A DNA stretch of 64,000 nt, taken from assembly GCF_000250985.1 (NCBI RefSeq), contig NW_013524652.1, positions 62,001-126,000 on the forward strand. The letters run 5' to 3'. Origin of the DNA: Nematocida parisii ERTm1. Lineage: Eukaryota; Microsporidia. Shown piece by piece: positions 57,740 through 64,000 of the stretch. The notes under the pieces are model-generated. The model saw only the letters and a list, made by a program, of their open reading frames with translations. It had not been told where the DNA came from and ran no database searches. Position numbers and translations under genes: made by a program. The number at the start of each line of letters is the position of its first letter. Position 1 is the stretch's first letter.

Positions 57740-58415
57740 TACCTATCACTATTTATTACACAATATATAATAAATAATTTATAAACTTTATATAAAATAA
57801 AATTATCACTTATTACACATTATACAATAAATTGTGTGTTATATACAACTTATTACACAATATATAATAAATAATACATTATATACCACTTATTACACAT
57901 TATACAATAAATTGTGTGTTATATACAACTTATTACACAATATATAATAAATAATACATTATATACCACTTATTACACATTATACAATAAATTGTGTGTT
58001 ATATACAACTTATTACACAATATACATCACTTATTACACAATATACAATAAATAATACAATATATATAACTTATTACACACTGTTCATTACTTATTACAC
58101 ATTATATAATAAATAATACAATATATATAACTTATTACACATTGTTCATTACTTATTACACACTGTTCATTACTTATTACACATTATACAATAAATAATA
58201 CATTATATATAACTTGTTACACATTATATATAACTTATTACACATTGTTCATTATTTTTTACACACTGTTCATTACTTATTACACATTATACATCACTTA
58301 TGCACTATGCATTACTTATACTGCATTACATAATATATAATTTATAAACTTTACATAAAATATTTTCATTACTTTTTACACATTACACATTACTTTTTAC
58401 ATATTACACATTAAT
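57740..58415. repeat. AT-rich tandem repeats including an exact 80-bp unit
   Basis: From 57807 an 80-bp unit repeats exactly: 57807-57886, 57887-57966, and a partial third copy from 57967 to about 58025. Flanking sequence to 58415 is the shorter TTATTACACA family in decaying copies. No gene. Confidence 0.85.
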
Positions 58416-58422
58416 TATTGGT

Positions 58423-60162
58423 TTATTTAAATGCCTGCTTATATATGCTTATGCTCTCTTTCGCTGGTACCCTTTTATGCACCGATTCATGTACTTTTAC
58501 GAATTCAGGCAGTTTCCCCTCTAATTCCGTTGAATACTTGCTATTTATTATAATGTAGTGGTAATCAAGTGGTTCAAATAGCATTATATTATCGATCATT
58601 TTAGACTCGGCCGTATTATACTCCTCGATCCTGAGCGTATACAAAGTGTCCTTGAACCTCTGCTTCCTGTTGAGGTGCCCGATCACCCCTAAAATATTCG
58701 GGTTATTGTCCAGCGACCGTGTGATGACCCTTTTATGGCCCAAGTACGTGGACAGTGGGAGCATGTACGGGGTGAACGTGTTAAGTATGAAGATCGGTGA
58801 ATCCTTGGAGGAGAGTCTTTGGAAACATTCATTCCTAAGGTAATCTATTGGTTTTGATATGTTTTGATGGTCTAATCCGATTACTATCCCGATTATTAAA
58901 TTTCCTATGAAAACGTATTTTGAAAATAACAGTTTTTTAATTAAAATACTTCCCTTTTGGGTAATACTAAAATTTTGATTTTTAAAACTTTCAGTTATTT
59001 TTTTATCACTGCACCATAAATTCTTCAATTCCCTCGCAATAATTATGTTAATATACGGCAGCATAGGCAATAAAAACCGCATCTCTTTATGGGCAATCAC
59101 CCCGTGCACAATTAAGTACAGTAATGGACTAATCACCTCAATCGATAAGTACGTAATACTTCTGCTACATAGCGTAATAAATAACATGCCCGTATACCCG
59201 CCCAGCAAAACAAATAAAAATAAAATCGCATAAATAAACGGTAAAGTGCCAAATACGTGAGATACCTTATACATAATATTAACCCTATAAAATTCGTATA
59301 CACTGCAGACTAATTCCTTATAAAATAATGAATCAATCAGTACGCACAGTAATACACCCATAATACACGATATAATATTAGTGACACTAATTATCCTACT
59401 ATGTGTAATATATAAATTCGCATACTTTAAAAAATTAAAAATATTTTCAACTTTCTTCTCCTTGACACGCCATGCCCTGTCAAATGAAAGGACTTCCTTA
59501 TACACTGAATATATCCATATACAGCCAATATTAATAATAGAAGTAGGTCTAATATATACAGTAATTATGGATAATAGCACAGTAAGTAAATGAGAGATAA
59601 TTTTAGTGGTCTTATCCTTGCACTTACTAATACTTAATAACCTATGTGTAATATATATTGTGAGGGCACTCTCAACTGAATTTATATGGGACCGTGTGCT
59701 GTACAGCCACAAGCCAATATTAAGCACAGTTGTGATTAGTACTTCGTACGGAATATATGACACATTGTGTAATAACTTATACGATATAATAGTACTATAG
59801 TCAGATACAGCAGATACAGTGGCACCAATTAGTTTAATTATATACGGGGAGTACTTCATGAATAATAATTCGTGTGATACGGTTATATTAGTGTACGCAT
59901 TAATACAGGACGAGAGTATTTTGGTAACCCATCGCAATACTAAAAGTGGCAAAATGTACAGGCATACGAATACGAAGGACCGTATACCGAAGAACCATTC
60001 CCATGTGAAAGTTGTCTTATTAAGGATTGTGTTCATGGCTACTTCTACTGACTGGAAATATTCATCTGGTTCATAGTGTGTCTTAATTAGTGCTGCATTT
60101 ACTATCCTGTATGAGAGCAGTGCAGGAAATAGGAGTGAATGTGTAGTAAGTAAATTCTGCAT
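58423..60162 (-). CDS. GPI10: GPI mannosyltransferase 3 (Gpi10/PIG-B)
   Basis: 579 residues, many hydrophobic helices. Early signature HYEPDEYFQSVEVAMN (29-44), the family's catalytic HxEPDEYWQSxE-type loop, and WEWFFGIRSF just after. Later HKEMRFLLPMLPYI (~365-380). This is the GT22 layout. Gpi10/PIG-B adds the third mannose to the GPI-anchor precursor on the ER luminal side using dolichol-phosphate-mannose. AT-rich codon choice in the minus-strand copy but all key residues present. Confidence 0.87.
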   Translation of the reverse strand: MQNLLTTHSLLFPALLSYRIVNAALIKTHYEPDEYFQSVEVAMNTILNKTTFTWEWFFGIRSFVFVCLYILPLLVLRWVTKILSSCINAYTNITVSHELLFMKYSPYIIKLIGATVSAVSDYSTIISYKLLHNVSYIPYEVLITTVLNIGLWLYSTRSHINSVESALTIYITHRLLSISKCKDKTTKIISHLLTVLLSIITVYIRPTSIINIGCIWIYSVYKEVLSFDRAWRVKEKKVENIFNFLKYANLYITHSRIISVTNIISCIMGVLLCVLIDSLFYKELVCSVYEFYRVNIMYKVSHVFGTLPFIYAILFLFVLLGGYTGMLFITLCSRSITYLSIEVISPLLYLIVHGVIAHKEMRFLLPMLPYINIIIARELKNLWCSDKKITESFKNQNFSITQKGSILIKKLLFSKYVFIGNLIIGIVIGLDHQNISKPIDYLRNECFQRLSSKDSPIFILNTFTPYMLPLSTYLGHKRVITRSLDNNPNILGVIGHLNRKQRFKDTLYTLRIEEYNTAESKMIDNIMLFEPLDYHYIIINSKYSTELEGKLPEFVKVHESVHKRVPAKESISIYKQAFK

Positions 60163-60267
60163 TTAAAAAATAAAATAAAATTAGTTTTATTTTTTAATTT
60201 TAATTTTTTAATTTTTTAATTTTTTAGAAATTCTTTCTTTACTTTTTTTTTAGTTTTTTTAGTTTTT

Positions 60268-62073
60268 TTAGGTTTCTTTCAGGATTTGTTCATTTTGTTG
60301 GTGGATTTGGTGGGAAATTGATGCTCTACGGATTGATTTACGTGGTGTATTTGCAACAGAAGGAAATACCTCTTTTTTTGGTGGTTTATGGTTAATATTC
60401 TCTATACTATTATTATTTACACAATGTGTAATATATTCTGTATTATTAATATTAATAGGCTCAGTCACTGACTCGGTCGTATTAATAGGCTCATTAATAG
60501 TAACTGGTTCAGTCGGTAATTCAGTCACTGACTCAGTCACGATCGGGAATTCAGTCGCACTAATAGGCTCATTGACTGACTCAGTCACGATCGCTGGTTC
60601 AGTCGCACTAATAGGCTCATCCACTGACTCAGTCACGATCGGGAATTCAGTCGCACTAATAGGCTCATTGACTGACTCAGTCACGATCGCTGGTTCATTG
60701 ACTGACTCAGTCACGATCGCTGGTTCAGTCGCACTAATAGGCTCATTGACTGACTCATCCACTGACTCGCTCACGATCGCTGGTTCATTGACTGACTCGA
60801 TGGGTAATTCATCCACTGACTCGCTCACGATCGCTGGTTCATTGACTGACTCGCTCATATTAATAGGCTCGTTCGCTGTCTGTTTGACTGACTCGTTCGC
60901 TGTCTTAGTTGCATTGATGTACTGGTTTATATTAATTGATTCGTTTGTCATATTAATAGACTCATTCACTGACTCATTAAATAAGTCATTTACTGGCTTA
61001 GTCAGTGACTCATGCACTCCTTCTACCTCATGTACTCCTACTGACTCATTCATTATTATATTAACTGACTCATTTAGTGACTCATTCAGTGACTCGTTCA
61101 GTGACTCATTAACTAACTGGTTCAGTGACTCATTCAGTGACTCATTTAGTGACTCATTCAGTGACTGGTTCGCTTCTTCCTCTTGCACTCCTTCTACCTC
61201 ACCTGCCTCATCTGCTCCTTCTATCCCGTTCATTATATCATCTACTTGTACTCCTTCTACCTCATTAACTGACTCATGCACTCCTACTGACTCATTAACT
61301 GACTCATTAACTGACTCGTTCGCTTCCTCACCTGCTCCTTCTACTTGTACTCCTTCTACTTGTACTCCTTCTACTTGTACTCCTTCTGCCTCTTCTTCTA
61401 CTTGTACTCCTTCTGCTCCTTCTACTTGTACTCCTTCTGCCTCTTCTTCTACTTGTACTCCTTCTGCTCCTTCTTCTACTTGTACTCCTTCTGCCTCTTC
61501 TTCTGCTTGTTCTGTGTCTGAGTACATTTCTGGCTCTAATTCTTTGTCTGAGTATAAGTCGTTTGAGTCAAATTCTATGTCACCCCAGAAGTTTGAAATT
61601 GTTTCCATTGCTTCTTTTGTGTATAACTGACACTCGTTTATATCCGCATCACTTAATATTGAATCATTATTTTTTATGGTATGTGTATTATATTCTGTTG
61701 TGTTGTCGCTGTACTCGTCTGAATTATTTTCTGAATTATTTTCTGGTTTTGAAAATCGGGTTAAGTCGGGTTTTTGGTCTTTTACTGTTTTTGTTATCCT
61801 AAATAACTTATTGGCTGCTTCTATTATGCAGGGGTAATGGATCCTTACTTGTTCTGTGATTACCTCCCCGTTCATTTTTATTTTTCCTGTTATGACCCTT
61901 AATGAGTCCTGCTTATAATTTATTACACATTCTAATGTCTCTGTGTGTGAGACTTTCACGTCTGATTTGTTACTTGTTCCTATTGTACAGACGTCACCTA
62001 TAAAATAGACCTTTTTTGTGTCATTATCAGAGAGTAATTCAAGAGAGTACTCCTCTGCTCTATGCTCCTCCAT
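60268..62073 (-). CDS. FHA-domain protein with a long repetitive acidic tail
   Basis: 601 residues. Residues ~8-95 look like an FHA domain: YFIGDVCTIGTSNKSDVKVSHTETLE-CVINY, then LRVITGKIKMNGE. From ~150 to 530 come tandem repeats, first VEGVQVEEEAEGVQ-type units and then SLNESLNES-type and ESVNEPAIVTESVNEPISATE-type units. The C-terminal ~40 residues are basic and conserved-looking (KPPKKEVFPSVANTPRKS then IRRAS). FHA domains bind phosphothreonine; the layout (N-terminal FHA plus long repeats) recalls Ki-67 but no closer link is claimed. Confidence 0.65.
   Translation of the reverse strand: MEEHRAEEYSLELLSDNDTKKVYFIGDVCTIGTSNKSDVKVSHTETLECVINYKQDSLRVITGKIKMNGEVITEQVRIHYPCIIEAANKLFRITKTVKDQKPDLTRFSKPENNSENNSDEYSDNTTEYNTHTIKNNDSILSDADINECQLYTKEAMETISNFWGDIEFDSNDLYSDKELEPEMYSDTEQAEEEAEGVQVEEGAEGVQVEEEAEGVQVEGAEGVQVEEEAEGVQVEGVQVEGVQVEGAGEEANESVNESVNESVGVHESVNEVEGVQVDDIMNGIEGADEAGEVEGVQEEEANQSLNESLNESLNESLNQLVNESLNESLNESLNESVNIIMNESVGVHEVEGVHESLTKPVNDLFNESVNESINMTNESININQYINATKTANESVKQTANEPINMSESVNEPAIVSESVDELPIESVNEPAIVSESVDESVNEPISATEPAIVTESVNEPAIVTESVNEPISATEFPIVTESVDEPISATEPAIVTESVNEPISATEFPIVTESVTELPTEPVTINEPINTTESVTEPININNTEYITHCVNNNSIENINHKPPKKEVFPSVANTPRKSIRRASISHQIHQQNEQILKET
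60440..61520 (-). repeat. Coding tandem repeats of the FHA protein
   Basis: Units of 12-48 bp coding SVNEP/SLNES and VEGVQVEE segments. They give an equally long open frame on the other strand (60572-61630), a by-product of the repeat. Confidence 0.8.
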
Positions 62074-62100
62074 AAAAAAATAAAAAAAAGATATTTAGAT

Positions 62101-62106
62101 AAAAAA
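62101..62106 (-). terminator. Pol III poly-T end of tRNA-Lys
   Basis: On the minus strand six T follow the discriminator base, the usual RNA polymerase III stop. Confidence 0.7.
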
Positions 62107-62179
62107 CACCCAGTACGGGACTCGAACCCGCGGCCCTCAGATTAAGAGTCTGATGCTCTACCGACTGAGCTAACCGGGT
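62107..62179 (-). tRNA. tRNA-Lys (anticodon CTT)
   Basis: 73 nt, full cloverleaf. Acceptor arms ACCCGGT and ACTGGGT with one G-U, discriminator G; D arm AGCTCAGTCGGTAGAGC; anticodon loop CTCTTAA within TCAGA/TCTGA, giving anticodon CTT; T arm with GGTTCGAGTCC (internal B box). No intron. T run follows. Its flanks are AT-rich repeat DNA. Confidence 0.95.
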
Positions 62180-62215
62180 ACAATTTGATATTGTATAAGA
62201 TATACAGTAATGACG

Positions 62216-62790
62216 GGATATATTACATAATGTGGTATAATTAGTGTATACTTATTACATAATGTGTATTATATTATGTAAGGTATAAATAATGTTTAAT
62301 AAATCATTCTTATACTATGTATTGTATACTTATTATGTACTATGGTATAATTGTTGTATACTTATTATGTACTGTGGTATAATTGTTATTTGTTAGTAAG
62401 TGTGTAATAAGTTTTGGTTAAGTTTATACACAGTGCATAATAAATTATTAAATTAATTTAAATTAATTTTTATTACATATTGTGTATTATATTATTACAT
62501 ATTACATATTGTGTATTTATTTCTGTTATTTTAAATAAAAGTGTTTACAATTTATTACATAATGTATATTATATTATTATTACTTATTATTACTTATTAC
62601 ATAATGTGTATTATATTATTATTATTTATTATACCATGTGTACTTAATTTTACTTATTACATAATGTGTATTTAGTTTAGCTGTAATTAGTTAATAATGT
62701 AAAATATGAATATGTGTATTATTTATTATTACTTATTACACATTGTGTATTATATTATTATTATTTATTATACCATGTGTACTTAATTTT
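62216..62790. repeat. AT-rich repeats of TTACATAATGTGTATTATA type
   Basis: Degenerate units TTACATAATGTGTATTATATTATT and TATACCATGTGTACTTAATTTTACTTATT recur, related in sequence to the TTATTACACAATATA family on the other side of the FHA gene. No gene. Confidence 0.7.
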
Positions 62791-63648
62791 ACTTATTACA
62801 TAATATGCCTTAATAATTATACTGTGTAGATACAACCACTCAAGCAGGCATAAGACTGATCCACTAATGCACTAACATGAATAATGATCCTGTCAAGATA
62901 TAATGATAAATATAGAACCAGTGATACATCATAAGCATATAATACTACAGGACCACTACACACAGCACGTATTACTTATATACAGAATAAGCATACAAAT
63001 AATGAAGATAATTTAAATGGAGTAAAGCATGGCCGTATACTCCTTAAACAAAGAATGAATAAGACAGTTATAATTAAAGATATAAGTAAATGGATATAAC
63101 TGCCATATGAAGGAATATTTTGATTATATTCTATAATTAACTGTTCAGTATCTATTACATAAACCATATAATAATACTCTAATTATATCTAGTACTTATA
63201 ATATACTCAACTGAATCAGTCACACAGACAGTTTTAGATCATATAATGATAAGTGCAGTTAATGATAAGTGCAGTTAATGATAAGTTAGTCTAGTTATTC
63301 TTATTGTACGTTGATTTATCAGATGACTCATTAAGATACTTTATTATTGTATACGTATGCATATACTGTACGATTAATTTATACTGTATTTATGTATCTA
63401 ATGATTAATGTACTATTAATAGTATACATGATGTACATCATTAAATATATAATTAGTCTATTACTTAAAGACTTAGACATACGAAAATTCGGGTTATTTA
63501 TTGAATACCCGAAACTATTAAATAGGTTTAATTCCAATCATTTATGTTAGTAACACACCTATTCCTATCACAAATGATGTATATTCATATATTAATATCA
63601 TACTTAACCATTACTATTATATATCTAACTATCAAAACCAACATATAT
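62791..63648. other. AT-rich spacer, motif pair, no gene seen
   Basis: At 63486-63515 AATTCGGGTTA and TACCCGAAAC face each other as an inverted pair. Short frames (minus 62976-63167, plus 63347-63550) are hydrophobic by composition and not supported. Confidence 0.35.
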
Positions 63649-63850
63649 AATTAGTCTATTACTTACTAATTAGTCTATTACTTACTAATTAGTCTATTCC
63701 TTAATAATTAGTCTATTACTTACTAATTAGTCTATTCCTTAATAATTAGTCTATTACTTAATAATTAGTCTATTACTTACTAATTAGTCTATTCCTTAAT
63801 AATTAGTCTATTCCTTAATAATTAGTCTATTACTTAATAATTAGTCTATT
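63649..63850. repeat. 19-bp tandem repeat, about ten copies
   Basis: Unit ATTAGTCTATTACTTACTA with variants CCTTAATA in place of ACTTACTA; about ten copies in register, ending in a T-rich tract. Single related copy at about 63451-63470. Confidence 0.9.
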
Positions 63851-63928
63851 TTTTATATTTTTTATATTTTATTCTGCTAATAAAAATTATAAATAAAAGT
63901 AAAAATTAGAAATAAAAATAATTTAGAT

Positions 63929-64000
63929 ATGAAAGAGAGACAGAATATACTTAAGAAGAACAATATTATAATAAGAAATAGATTAAAGAATACTATAATT
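63929..64000 (+). CDS. Possible start of a gene running off the window
   Basis: ATG at 63929 opens a frame that stays open to the window end (24 codons, basic, MKERQNILKKNN). Too short to judge; AT-rich DNA can produce this by chance. Confidence 0.2.
   Translation, partial: MKERQNILKKNNIIIRNRLKNTII

Noticed and set aside
55209-58415. CRISPR or centromere reading of the AT repeats
   Set aside because: No unique spacers between units and eukaryotic gene content; centromere identity cannot be told from sequence.
60572-61630. 352-residue plus-strand frame opposite the FHA gene
   Set aside because: It is the antisense by-product of the tandem repeats; no start context or family features.
62976-63167. 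63-residue minus-strand hydrophobic frame
   Set aside because: AT-rich spacer composition; no context or family.
63347-63550. 67-residue plus-strand frame
   Set aside because: Composed mainly of AT-rich hydrophobic codons and contains the motif pair; no sign of coding.

Overview
The window looks like a microsporidian (fungal-type obligate intracellular parasite) nuclear genome, most likely Nematocida or a close relative. It has compact intron-free genes with eukaryotic housekeeping products, very short AT-rich spacers, small eukaryotic ribosomal proteins (eS24, eS30, eL43), a nuclear tRNA-Lys(CTT) gene, and many secreted or membrane proteins without recognisable relatives. The microsporidian placement is an inference from this combination. 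The genus is a guess based on the secreted ricin-B-like and Asn/Gly-rich proteins and the AT-rich membrane families.

Layout. 1-6.1 kb: three consecutive minus-strand genes for ricin-B/beta-trefoil-like proteins with low-complexity tails. 7-13 kb: lipid synthesis (GPAT-like acyltransferase, choline-phosphate cytidylyltransferase), a Golgi-type membrane protein, Mediator subunit 4, eS30 and a small secreted protein. 13.6-25 kb: SmD2-like protein, Trm4/NSUN2 methyltransferase, Ctf8-like protein, Ulp1-type SUMO protease, a twin-CX3C small Tim-like protein, eL43, glutamate-cysteine ligase and several unknowns. 25-32 kb: importin alpha and RCC1 (two parts of the Ran/importin nuclear-transport system), then thymidylate synthase. 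32-46 kb: RING protein, eS24, a Mer3/HFM1-like helicase, PTPA, a Vip1 inositol-pyrophosphate kinase, exocyst Sec6 and Svp26/TEX261. 46-55 kb: a disordered PH-domain protein, a split signal-peptide/membrane gene and a Dhr1/DHX37-like helicase. 55-64 kb: repeat-rich, with two duplicated Cys-rich secreted proteins, GPI mannosyltransferase Gpi10/PIG-B, an FHA protein with a huge repeat tail, tRNA-Lys, and several families of AT-rich tandem repeats.

The genes cover secretion and surface building (Sec6, Svp26, Gpi10, secreted lectin-like proteins), lipid synthesis, nuclear transport, ribosome assembly and translation, and a mitosomal import hint. Signals not explained by genes are: a recurrent intergenic TAACCCGA-type motif; CCC/GGG runs next to the start codons of several genes; a hairpin-rich GC island upstream of RCC1; an in-frame TGA inside the tandem repeats of one Cys-rich secreted protein; and a probable frameshift at a 9-A run that splits one membrane gene. 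All identifications come from reading the sequence; no database search was possible.
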